This document shows, in pieces, positions 8,071-15,832 of a stretch of 64,000 nucleotides of DNA (position 1 is the first letter of the stretch; the number at the start of each line of letters is the position of its first letter). The notes under the pieces are model-generated. The model made no database searches and was not told the DNA's origin. It was given only the letters and a program-made list of their open reading frames with translations. Both the position numbers and the translations under genes were made by a program. The DNA comes from JANQIO01 sp043585095 (lineage in GTDB: Bacteria > Pseudomonadota > Gammaproteobacteria > Pseudomonadales > Halieaceae): assembly GCA_043585095.1 (NCBI GenBank), contig CP121321.1, positions 434,001 through 498,000 on the forward strand, given 5' to 3'.

Positions 8071-8790
8071 TTGATGTTCAATCCAGCCGCCAATACGCCG
8101 CCAGTGGTCTTTCTCCTGCGCAGCCGCCTTGCCGGTAAAGTCGGTCACACCCATACCCTGCGCGGCGGCGCGTGTGTACAGCTGGCTATCTCGCGTGTAG
8201 GTAATGCGCGGCAGGCCGAGCTCGGATAGAAATGTATTGAGCTTTCCGAACATCACCGTATTGCGGCGAACGCGATTTGCGATCACCAGCAACTGCTTGT
8301 TTTGCTCGCGCAGGCTGCCGGTAAGCTGAATTTCCCGAATGGAATTAGCCGCGGAATGAATATCGATTGGCGACGGCAAAATTGGCACCAGAATCAGGTC
8401 CGCGTCGATGATGCGATTATACAGATCGGTGCCACCGAGGCCCGCAGGAGAATCAACGACTACGCGCTCAGCGTCGCGCGGCGGCCGGTGTCGAAAGCTG
8501 CGCGTTTCATTGCTGCTGACATCGCTGAACGCCGAAATACCCGTAATCGGAGCTGCTTCTTCAGGGCGTAGCTTAAGCCAGTAAGCACTGGATCCCTGTG
8601 GGTCAAAGTCCATCAGCGCAGTGCTCCGTCCCTGTCCTGCGAACCAGGATGCTAGATTGGTCGCGAGAGTGGTTTTGCCACAGCCACCCTTCGCGTTAGC
8701 CACCAAAACGGTGCGCGGCGTATTGCGATGAATAACGCGCAGATTGCTGTGTTGGCCCACGCTGTCAGCGTCGCCATTGTCACCGTGCAT
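8017..8790 (-). CDS. ParA/MinD-type ATPase
   Basis: The 257-residue product carries the deviant Walker A KGGCGKTT at residues 34-41, the DFDPQGSS switch and the VVDSPAGLGG motif of the ParA/MinD superfamily. These ATPases dimerise on ATP and position plasmids, chromosomes, chemoreceptors or other cargo. No parB gene or parS-like site is adjacent, so it is not a standard segregation pair, and no MinD C-terminal amphipathic helix is evident. It may be an orphan positioning ATPase. It occupies a conserved yheS-FKBP-rsd neighbourhood where Pseudomonas carries algP. Cargo and partner are unknown. Confidence 0.85.
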   Translation of the reverse strand: MHGDNGDADSVGQHSNLRVIHRNTPRTVLVANAKGGCGKTTLATNLASWFAGQGRSTALMDFDPQGSSAYWLKLRPEEAAPITGISAFSDVSSNETRSFRHRPPRDAERVVVDSPAGLGGTDLYNRIIDADLILVPILPSPIDIHSAANSIREIQLTGSLREQNKQLLVIANRVRRNTVMFGKLNTFLSELGLPRITYTRDSQLYTRAAAQGMGVTDFTGKAAAQEKDHWRRIGGWIEHQLALRSDNRQRTHQTLGE

Positions 8791-9084
8791 GCTGTAAATC
8801 CAAGCTCATAACATTCAGGAAGTGTTTTAATGTAGCACAGGCCATGTGCTGATCTACTCTGCGATCATATTTGAAGCGCGGTGTTTGGGTGAGTAACTGC
8901 ATCACAAATTGAGAGTGTTAGCACCGGCCTCTGGCGCCGCAAAAGCCGCTAACTGGTATTGGCGTCTGCATCGATAGTACACTTCCGCTTCGCTGAGACT
9001 CCGATAGGAGCGTGCCTGGAACGCTGATGTTCCTCGCGCTGCTGTGCTCTCCCTGTCACACGACTTATTTATCTGGACATTATT

Positions 9085-9825
9085 ATGACGAAAACACCGA
9101 TGGGTTTAGCGCTGGTATTGGCGCTATCTGTTACGGGCTGTAACCAGCAGGCGTCCGCGCCAGCGGAGGTTGCCCTCGATACAACGGAACAGAAGATCAG
9201 CTACGGATTTGGCTACAGCGTCGGCGAGAGCCTGGCGGGTCAAGGGCTGCCGGTTGATACCGCGGCGTTTTCTGAAGGGCTGCGTGATGCCGTTGAAGGT
9301 GCTGAGCCCCGCTTGACGCAGGAGCAACTTGGGCAGGAGATGGAGAACTATCAGCAAGAGCTGAGCGCTGAGATGGAAGAAACGGCAGCAGCCGAGTCCG
9401 AGGCCAACATTGAAGCAGGTAATGCCTTTCGAGCGGACTACGCTACTGCTGAGGATGTGATGTCTACTGAAAGCGGCCTGTTGTACCGGGTGGTGACAGC
9501 GGGAGAGGGTGACAAGCCTGGTGCTGAGGATGTCGTAGAAGTGCACTATCGCGGCACGCTGATCGATGGAACCGAATTCGACAGCTCTTACAGTCGCGGT
9601 TCGCCGGTGAAATTTCCCCTTAATGCGGTGATTCCTGGCTGGACCGAAGGCTTGCAACTGATGTCCCCTGGCGCCAAGTATGAATTGGTGCTGCCGCCGG
9701 AGTTGGCGTACGGTGCTGGCGGCGCTGGTGCAGAGATTGGGCCCAACGCCACGCTCGTGTTTGAAGTTGAATTGCTGTCCGTTGAGCCTGTTGAGGCCGC
9801 GCCCGAGGCACCCGCAGAGGGCTAA
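9085..9825 (+). CDS. FKBP-type peptidyl-prolyl cis-trans isomerase, lipoprotein (FkpA/Mip-like)
   Basis: The 246-residue protein begins with a lipoprotein signal ending in SVTGC, so Cys19 would be lipidated and the enzyme held at the outer or inner membrane facing the periplasm. Residues about 35-115 form the helical dimerisation domain (KISYGFGYSVGESLA). Residues about 140-232 form the FKBP domain with VEVHYRGTLIDGTEFDSSY, VIPGWTEGLQLM and LAYGAGG, the binding-pocket residues expected for prolyl isomerase. Such proteins assist folding of secreted and membrane proteins. The stop codon abuts the 24-bp repeat array at 9826. Confidence 0.93.
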   Translation: MTKTPMGLALVLALSVTGCNQQASAPAEVALDTTEQKISYGFGYSVGESLAGQGLPVDTAAFSEGLRDAVEGAEPRLTQEQLGQEMENYQQELSAEMEETAAAESEANIEAGNAFRADYATAEDVMSTESGLLYRVVTAGEGDKPGAEDVVEVHYRGTLIDGTEFDSSYSRGSPVKFPLNAVIPGWTEGLQLMSPGAKYELVLPPELAYGAGGAGAEIGPNATLVFEVELLSVEPVEAAPEAPAEG

Positions 9826-9960
9826 AAAGCGCCCCCACGGCGGGGTTAAGGAAAGCGCCCGCGGCGGGTTTATAGAAAGCGCCCGCGGCGGGATTATAGA
9901 AAGCGCCTGCGGCGGGTTTATAAGAAGCCCCTACGGCGTGTTTATAAAAAGCACCGCATA
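9826..9960. repeat. Intergenic tandem array A, 24-bp unit
   Basis: Five complete and one partial copies of a 24-bp unit, roughly GAAAGCGCCCGCGGCGGG plus TTTATA, start directly after the FKBP stop. Copies begin near 9826, 9851, 9875, 9899 and 9924; the middle three are almost identical and the outer ones diverge. Each contains the hyphenated palindrome CGCC-CGC-GGCG, so a transcript would form a row of small hairpins. The core AAAGCGCCCGCGGCG occurs in reverse orientation at 56.2 kb. There are no spacers of the CRISPR kind. Confidence 0.9.
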
Positions 9961-9964
9961 AAAA

Positions 9965-10001
9965 ACGGCCGCTTAGTGTTTAACTCAGCGGCCGTTTTTT
10001 T
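9965..10001. terminator. Bidirectional intrinsic terminator
   Basis: A 9-bp perfect stem (ACGGCCGCT with AGCGGCCGT, 9965-9973 and 9987-9995) is preceded by an A-run and followed by a T-run of seven. It can serve both the FKBP gene on the plus strand and rsd on the minus strand, which converge here. Confidence 0.9.
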
Positions 10002-10017
10002 GTGTTCAACTTCCCTA

Positions 10018-10488
10018 CTATCTTGCGTGAATTCTATGTAGAAACGCAATCAGGCGGTCCTCCAGAGCAAATCGCGATTCCAGGACTTCGCCCAACAGCG
10101 AAAGGTCGTTGTCGAGATTGTCGATATTGGTTCCTGGATACTTTTCTTCAAAGCCCAATATGACCTCGGTGGTATCGCCGATCGATGGAATAATGTCGTT
10201 GCCGATTTCGCCGGTGCCGTCTGCAAATACTTCGGCTTCTTTTTGCAGTGCGACAAACACCTCAAAGTGGCCGGCGGAAACGTAGTCGACCAATAGCTGG
10301 CACAGCCGCTCTAGCGCCGGGTCTAAAGGATTTATAAGCGCCCCGGCGTCTGCAAGCGTCCCGCTTTCCAGATTTGCCGCAATAGCCGTGTAGCTAACCA
10401 GCAAGTCACGGCGCGCCTTTAGCCAGACCTTCAGTAAAGACTCTACTGCTTCGAATGCGGCTTGCGTATTGGATGTGTCAGATGCCAT
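10018..10488 (-). CDS. rsd: Rsd/AlgQ family anti-sigma factor
   Basis: The 156-residue all-helical protein has the Rsd/AlgQ pattern: an N-terminal WLKARRDLLVSY helix and the conserved LCQLLVDYVSAGHFEVFVAL. Rsd binds the housekeeping sigma factor RpoD region 4 and lowers its activity in stationary phase; AlgQ of Pseudomonas also influences alginate and pyoverdine genes. The gene overlaps the upstream dsbB by 11 bases, so the two are probably translated from one message. The same rsd-dsbB neighbourhood is found in Pseudomonas. The start ATG at 10488 fits the family length. Confidence 0.9.
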   Translation of the reverse strand: MASDTSNTQAAFEAVESLLKVWLKARRDLLVSYTAIAANLESGTLADAGALINPLDPALERLCQLLVDYVSAGHFEVFVALQKEAEVFADGTGEIGNDIIPSIGDTTEVILGFEEKYPGTNIDNLDNDLSLLGEVLESRFALEDRLIAFLHRIHAR

Positions 10489-10999
10489 GCAGTGTCTCCG
10501 CGGTCGGCAGGCGCCTGATTAACTGCCAGACACAAGCGCCCCCTAGAACAATAAACAGGATCAGTGTCTGCTCAGGGATGCTCAGGCCCGCCAGCGTCCA
10601 AACGACGTCAGCGCAGTTACCATCCCCCATCAGTATCAGTTGCAGGGTTTCGGTGAAGGGGAAATTCTCCAGCATGTAGGCAAGGCCGGGGCCGCAGGCG
10701 GGAACCTGGTCCTCTGGAAGGTGTTGTAGCCAGACATGCCGGCCCGCCACGGCGATACCGGCATCTGCGATCAGCATCGCCAGAACTGCATAGACACGAT
10801 GCATTATGCCTTGAGAGCCATGCACGGCGGCGATCAGGGCAATCAAACCACACGCACCGACGATGACCCGTTGCGTCATGCACAGCGGGCAGGGTTCAAG
10901 CCCCAGTACGCCGTCCAGATAATAGGCAAAGGCCAAGGCAAAGATGCACGCGGCAACGATGAGACCGTAGGTAAGTCGGGGGCCGGGAAGAGACGTCAT
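10478..10999 (-). CDS. dsbB: Disulfide bond formation protein B
   Basis: DsbB is the inner-membrane enzyme that reoxidises periplasmic DsbA and passes the electrons to quinones. The 173-residue product has four predicted membrane helices and the two redox pairs in the right places: CPLC (Cys37 and Cys40) in the first periplasmic loop, and Cys102 and Cys129 in the second (PACGPG and GNCADV). Length matches the family. It is followed by rsd with an 11-base overlap. Confidence 0.95.
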   Translation of the reverse strand: MTSLPGPRLTYGLIVAACIFALAFAYYLDGVLGLEPCPLCMTQRVIVGACGLIALIAAVHGSQGIMHRVYAVLAMLIADAGIAVAGRHVWLQHLPEDQVPACGPGLAYMLENFPFTETLQLILMGDGNCADVVWTLAGLSIPEQTLILFIVLGGACVWQLIRRLPTAETLHGI

Positions 11000-11015
11000 A
11001 GCTGTGCTTCTGTAT

Positions 11016-11636
11016 TCAGTTTCTTGATGGATGGATGCTGCCTAAAAGGATAACAGTTTCCTCGCAGTACCGTTGTAGATCCGGGTAAAAGCTCAAAAAG
11101 CACTCTTCCAGCAGCGCTTTGTGCGGCGTCAGTAGGGCATCACTTTGGTTAAGGGGGTTTTCTTTAGTCAGTCGTTCGCCGATCCTGGCAGCCGTCGCGT
11201 GTACCATCTCCCAGTCCCGATACCGAGAAAGCACATCGTAATCGACCAGTCTCGACGCCATACGCTGCGCTGACGGGCTAAGCAACGGTGCGTCGCGGTG
11301 CAGCAGCCGATATACCTCATTGGTAAAGCGTTCAAGCTCCAGTGCGGCGAAATCTGCCCAGTGTTTGCTCAAGTAATGATCGAAGGCGAGATCAATCAGG
11401 ATGCCTGCATAACGTCTAACGCCCTGCGGGAATTGCTCACGTAAGGTATTCAGAGCGACGTGCTGGTCGGTAAAGGCATCGATTGCACGATGTAACTTTA
11501 CGCCCGGTATCAGGGAATCTGGCAGAGCGTCTGGCTTGAGCGGTTCCAATCTGCCTTTGAAAAACTCACCTTCCAGTCCGCCGATGACCAGCGCTTCGTC
11601 AGGCCAGGCGAGGTGGAAGTGTGCGAGATAATTCAA
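11016..11636 (-). CDS. Acyl carrier protein phosphodiesterase (AcpH-like, DUF479)
   Basis: The 206-residue protein resembles AcpH, which removes the 4'-phosphopantetheine arm from acyl carrier protein. Visible family features are the N-terminal MNYLAHFHLA, KLHRAIDAFTD and ILIDLAFDHYLSKHW. The usual glycine-rich GNLLADFxxG segment reads GGLEGEFFKG here, so the conserved Asp has become Glu. The start must be TTG at 11636: a stop lies upstream in frame and no ATG or GTG is available before the conserved residues. A REP-like motif covers the start region, leaving no normal ribosome site. Low expression is possible. Confidence 0.8.
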   Translation of the reverse strand: MNYLAHFHLAWPDEALVIGGLEGEFFKGRLEPLKPDALPDSLIPGVKLHRAIDAFTDQHVALNTLREQFPQGVRRYAGILIDLAFDHYLSKHWADFAALELERFTNEVYRLLHRDAPLLSPSAQRMASRLVDYDVLSRYRDWEMVHATAARIGERLTKENPLNQSDALLTPHKALLEECFLSFYPDLQRYCEETVILLGSIHPSRN

Positions 11637-11654
11637 ATAGAGTTGACCCCATTT
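11635..11654. repeat. REP-like motif overlapping the acpH start
   Basis: The motif read on the minus strand is AAATGGGGTCAACTC followed by TATTT. It resembles the GGGGTCAGAGT-type repetitive extragenic sequences associated with REP-associated tyrosine transposases in many proteobacteria. Only one copy is seen in this window, so the assignment rests on recall of the motif and not on repetition here. Confidence 0.4.
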
Positions 11655-11714
11655 CTGTTGCCGCCGCCATTACAATCACCGCGATGGCAATGCGCTGTGG
11701 GAGCAGGATCCAGC

Positions 11715-13340
11715 TCAGAGCGCGTCGTACTGTTGGTAGTACTGTGCCAAAAACGTGTCAAAGTCGACCTCATCAGCAGCCTCTACGTCGGCTTGCCGTT
11801 GTAGCGATGCCTCGCTTTCTGCTTTGAAAGATGCGCGCCTGTCTTCGGGTACACCCATCTCGCGGAAGGCCTGCGCCCAACGTTCACTGTAGTCCATCGC
11901 CAGGGTGAAAAACGGTAAGTCCCGCTCACGCATTTCGGCCAGTATTCTTGCGGAAGGCGTCAGCTCGGGAGTGCTGACCTTCTGGGCCTGTGCATTGAGA
12001 ATTTGCTGATAGTCAGCCCCGCCATGGACGCGGTCCAGGGCCTCCGCGATGGGTGTCATGCCATCGAATAGTGCTTTCGCGCACTGGACTAAAGATTCAG
12101 GACCGTCGGGGGTGTCCAGGCTCAGCCCGGGCTCGCGACCCCGGTTCACTACAGCGCTGAGATTGGCGCCGATACGCGCTCGCTCCTCGTCATCGCAGGG
12201 TGGGCTGTCGGCAAGAAGACAGTGCAGCAGAAAACAGTCGATAAAACGCATCTGATCGGCATCGATACCCAAGGGCAGATACGGACTCACATCAATACAG
12301 CGAACTTCAATATATTCAATGCCACCACGGCGTAGCGCGGCGAGCGGTGTTTCACCCGATGCCGAAACCCGCTTGGGTCGAATCGGGCTGTAGAATTCAT
12401 TCTCGATCTGCAGCAGGCTGGTATTCAACTGCTTGCGATCGTCTGCGGTTCCCAGACCAATGTTTACATAGTCGGGGTGCGGTTGCACGATGGCCTGCTT
12501 GAGCGTGGCGATGTAACTGTCGAGGCTGTTGTAGCACACAGCTAAATTTTGCTGGGCATTACTCTGATAGCCCAGGTCGCCCATTCTCAGTGAAGTTCCG
12601 TAGGGCGCATACAGGCTTCGCTTTCGTTCATCAAACGCCTGTAGGCCATGCTCAGTGCTGCCGCGCAGAAAGCTGGAACAGACTGCAGGTGAAGCGCCAA
12701 ACAGATACACCAGCAGCCAGGACCAGCGCCGAAAATTGCGGATCAGATCCAGATAGCGAGTGGTGATGTAGTCCTGCAGGTCGCCGTCGTCACCGTCTGC
12801 TGCCTGCGCTGCGACCCACCAGGTTTCCGGCATGGAAAAGTTGTAGTGGATACCGGCAATGGTTTGCATCAGACGCCCGTAGCGGTGTCCAAGTCCAAGC
12901 CGGTATACCGTTTTCATGGTGGCGATGTTGGAGCTGCCAAATTGAGCCACTGGAATCTGATCGTCGCCTTCCAAAACGCAGGGCATACTGGCGCCCCAAA
13001 GGAGTTCGTCGCCGATCTCTGCATAGGTGAATCGATGCAGGTTCTGGAGGACGTCCAGAGTTTGCTCAATGCTGTTAGAGACAGGCGTAATAAACTCCAT
13101 CAGCGCTTCCGAGTAATCGGTGGTGATGAAGCTGTGAGTCAGCGCTGATCCTAACGCGGCAGGGTGTCCAGACTGCGCTAAGCGTCCGTTCGCTTGAATG
13201 CGAAGGCTTTCTTTTTCCAGTCCACGCCGAATGTCTGTGAGCAGCGGCGATTGGTCTGCATCAGATAGATCAGCGAGGCGCCGCTGGTGACGTTGTGACA
13301 AACCGGCTCCTCTTTGTGCCAGGGTTGGCAGCTCGCGCAA
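11715..13340 (-). CDS. gshA: Glutamate-cysteine ligase, proteobacterial type
   Basis: GshA joins glutamate and cysteine with ATP in the first step of glutathione synthesis. The 541-residue product matches the class I enzyme: RRGLEKESLRI near residue 40, THSFITTDYSEALMEFITP (substrate-binding region), and SYLPLG-like YLPLGIDADQMRFID with the upstream YIEVRCIDVSP. Length is slightly above the E. coli enzyme (518), with the excess at the N-terminus, so the true start could be a little downstream of 13340. It stands alone on the minus strand; gshB is not in the window. Confidence 0.95.
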   Translation of the reverse strand: MRELPTLAQRGAGLSQRHQRRLADLSDADQSPLLTDIRRGLEKESLRIQANGRLAQSGHPAALGSALTHSFITTDYSEALMEFITPVSNSIEQTLDVLQNLHRFTYAEIGDELLWGASMPCVLEGDDQIPVAQFGSSNIATMKTVYRLGLGHRYGRLMQTIAGIHYNFSMPETWWVAAQAADGDDGDLQDYITTRYLDLIRNFRRWSWLLVYLFGASPAVCSSFLRGSTEHGLQAFDERKRSLYAPYGTSLRMGDLGYQSNAQQNLAVCYNSLDSYIATLKQAIVQPHPDYVNIGLGTADDRKQLNTSLLQIENEFYSPIRPKRVSASGETPLAALRRGGIEYIEVRCIDVSPYLPLGIDADQMRFIDCFLLHCLLADSPPCDDEERARIGANLSAVVNRGREPGLSLDTPDGPESLVQCAKALFDGMTPIAEALDRVHGGADYQQILNAQAQKVSTPELTPSARILAEMRERDLPFFTLAMDYSERWAQAFREMGVPEDRRASFKAESEASLQRQADVEAADEVDFDTFLAQYYQQYDAL

Positions 13341-13392
13341 GAGTGTAGGGGCAGTCGCCAGTCATGACAAGGTTTGGCGAGCGCTGATAGCG

Positions 13393-14475
13393 TTACGGAA
13401 CAGTCTGGCCAACGCTTTCGAGTGCTTTAACCAGAATCTGCACAGCAAAGTTGTTTTTCGCCTCTTCGGCGGGCTGACCCGTTGCGTGCATGACCCTCGC
13501 AATCAGAAGGCCGAAGCGCATTGTCGCGAAAACGCAGTAGTAGTCATAACTCTCACTGGAGTAGCCGGTGATGGACTCCCAGCGCGCAACGGTATCCTCA
13601 TAGGATGGCAGTCCTTCCAGTCGTTCTATGCCGAGCCCCTCGCTGAAACAGCGATCAAGCTGACAGTACCAGGCCAGATCCTGAACCGGGTTACCCAACG
13701 TCGCCATTTCCCAGTCCAGCACCGCCTCTACAGCCGCGCAGTCCTCAGTGAAAATCAGGTTGCTTATGCGGGCATCCCCCCAGCATAGGGCCGCTGGTTC
13801 ATCGGCAGGCTGATTTGCCTGCAGCCAATCCAGAGCCTGAGAACAGATCTCACTGCGTTGCCCGGCCAGCGCCCAGTCGTGGTACTCACGCCAATAGTCC
13901 AGTTGATGCTGCAACGGTTGGCTTTCCTGAGTGGACAAACGGTCGTCAAGGCCCAGCGTTCGGTAATCAACTTTATGAAAGTGGGCCAGAGTGTCCAGCC
14001 CTGCGTTCCACAACGCGGTGCGCTGTGCCGGGCCGATATCATGCATCATCCAGCCATCCATATTGTAGGGTGGCATATCGGTAGGGATGCGGCCCTCGGA
14101 CTTTTTCATTACGTAGAAGGGAACACCTAAAACGCTGCTGTTGGTTTCCAGTCCAAGCATTGTGGGTACCGGCACATCGCTGTGTTCACCCAGGGCGGCC
14201 ATGACCCGATACTGCCACTCCAGGTCATAACTTGGAAAAATCGGCTCGCCACCGTCGGGCTGCAGACGGCCTACACAGGCTTCAGTGTGCAGGTTTCCGT
14301 CCTGCTCAAACTCGATGTCGAACAACAGCGTGATGTTGGACATGCCAGTAGCCTCAGGTACCGTCATGTCGCTGATACGCACATCGTAACCGCGGCGCTG
14401 GCTGAACCAATCCGCCAGGCGCTGCCGCGTGGTTTCAATATCCTCAACAATGGGGGTGGGTCTTTGCTCTTCCAC
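13393..14475 (-). CDS. Phosphotransferase family protein (APH-like fold)
   Basis: The 360-residue protein has an aminoglycoside-phosphotransferase/choline-kinase fold: a nucleotide-binding N-lobe with VPEATGMSNITLLFD, then the catalytic loop LCWGDARISNLIF and the metal-binding AVLDWEMATLG. The loop has W-G-D in place of the commoner H-G-D. Members of this subgroup are often found beside acyl-CoA dehydrogenases and beta-oxidation genes, but none is adjacent here. The substrate is unknown; resistance to aminoglycosides should not be assumed. Confidence 0.85.
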   Translation of the reverse strand: MEEQRPTPIVEDIETTRQRLADWFSQRRGYDVRISDMTVPEATGMSNITLLFDIEFEQDGNLHTEACVGRLQPDGGEPIFPSYDLEWQYRVMAALGEHSDVPVPTMLGLETNSSVLGVPFYVMKKSEGRIPTDMPPYNMDGWMMHDIGPAQRTALWNAGLDTLAHFHKVDYRTLGLDDRLSTQESQPLQHQLDYWREYHDWALAGQRSEICSQALDWLQANQPADEPAALCWGDARISNLIFTEDCAAVEAVLDWEMATLGNPVQDLAWYCQLDRCFSEGLGIERLEGLPSYEDTVARWESITGYSSESYDYYCVFATMRFGLLIARVMHATGQPAEEAKNNFAVQILVKALESVGQTVP

Positions 14476-14673
14476 GCCGCGCTCTCCTGCAAGCTGATTT
14501 CTGCCTGCAGCCTATGACAGGCAGCCTTCTGCCGCCAGTGCGGCGGTCCAACTGGGCCAACCGCGGCGGGAATAAAGTGCAAAAATCCTTAGCGTGTTAC
14601 CGCACACTGATTCTCGCCTTCAGCATTTGCTGCTAAAGTGAGTCGACTTGAAAGACTCGTGGTGACATCCGTT

Positions 14674-15821
14674 ATGCGCATATCTCAATGGCTGGAAACG
14701 CTGGCTAAGAATGATGGCTCTGATTTGTACCTGTCCACCGGTGCCCCCCCTGTGCCAAGTTTCAGGGCAAATTAAAGCCGATTAGCAAAGAAGTCATGAA
14801 GCCGGGTGAGATCAAAGACGTCGCCTACGAGATCATGGATCGCACCCAGCAAGAAGAATTTGAGACCGAGTTGGAACAGAATCTGGCGATTTCTATCGCC
14901 GGTGTGGGCCGCTTTCGGATTAATATCTTCGTGCAGCGCAACGAGGTGGGTATCGTGGCGCGGAATATTGTGACCACCATTCCCAACTGGGAAGACCTGA
15001 ATCTACCACCGGTTTTGCTGGATACGATCATGGCGAAGCGCGGACTGATTTTGATGGTAGGCGCGACGGGCTCGGGTAAGTCCACTTCACTGGCGGCGTT
15101 GATTGATTACCGCAACAGTAATTCCGGCGGTCATATCATTACTATCGAAGATCCCGTCGAGTACGTGCACAAGCACAAGAAGTGCATCGTCAATCAACGC
15201 GAGGTCGGCGTTGACACCAGGAATTGGCACGCTGCGCTAAAAAACACGCTGCGGCAGGCACCAGACGTGATCCTGATCGGTGAGATTCGCGACCGGGAAA
15301 CCATGGAGCACGCTTTGGCATTTGCTGAAACAGGTCATCTGGCCATTTCCACGTTGCACGCCAATAACGCCAATCAGGCCCTGGATAGGATCATTAACTT
15401 TTTCCCGGAGGAACGCCGTCCACAGCTTTTGATGGACCTGTCAGCCAACCTGCGCGCCTTTGTTTCCCAGCGCTTGATTCCCACAGTAGATAACAATCGC
15501 TGTGCTGCGATAGAGATTCTGCTGGGGACACCTACGATCTCCGAACTCATCTTGCGTGGCGAATTTGAGGGCATTAAAGAAATCATGGAGAAATCCAGTG
15601 AGTTGGGCATGCAGACCTTTGATCAGGCGTTGTTTAATCTTTATCGAGACGGCAAGATCAGTGAGGAAGAGGCGCTGAAGAACGCGGACTCCCAGAACAA
15701 TGTGCGACTGAAGATTAAATTTGCCAAAGAAGGCGGTGAGGGTGGCGAATCCGCTGGCGGTGGCTTGAACCTCAGCTTGGAACCCACATTAGACGACGAA
15801 GACGAAGACTCCATGATCTAG
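14674..15821 (+). CDS. pilU: Twitching motility ATPase PilU, with a frameshift in a poly-C run
   Basis: PilU is an accessory hexameric ATPase for type IV pilus retraction. The ATG at 14674 opens MRISQWLETLAKNDGSDLYLSTGAPP, a normal PilT/PilU start, but the frame stops at 14774-14776. One extra C in the seven-C run at 14744-14750 would continue as CAKFQGKLKP and join the long downstream frame, giving 382 residues, the length of P. aeruginosa PilU. Downstream motifs are intact: Walker A GATGSGKST, Asp box IEDPVEYVH, Walker B IGEIRDRETM and His box HLAISTLHANN. Without the repair, translation could begin at ATG 14796 and lack about 41 residues of the N-terminal domain. This is sequence error, mutation or phase variation. 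No pilT is adjacent. Confidence 0.88.
14744..14750 (+). repeat. Seven-C homopolymer at the pilU frameshift point
   Basis: Seven consecutive C residues code for the alanine-proline-proline of the conserved GAPP motif. Eight would keep the reading frame. Such runs are prone both to slippage in the cell and to miscounting in sequencing. Confidence 0.9.
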
Positions 15822-15832
15822 CAGCTGCTAAC

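Noticed and set aside
9826..9960. CRISPR array
   Set aside because: The copies are head to tail with no unique spacers, the unit is too short and no cas gene is nearby. The same applies to the arrays at 36973, 42479 and 56202.
14796..15821. PilU starting at ATG 14796 as a normal gene
   Set aside because: The missing N-terminus is present just upstream in another frame with conserved residues, so a frameshift explains the data better than a short gene.
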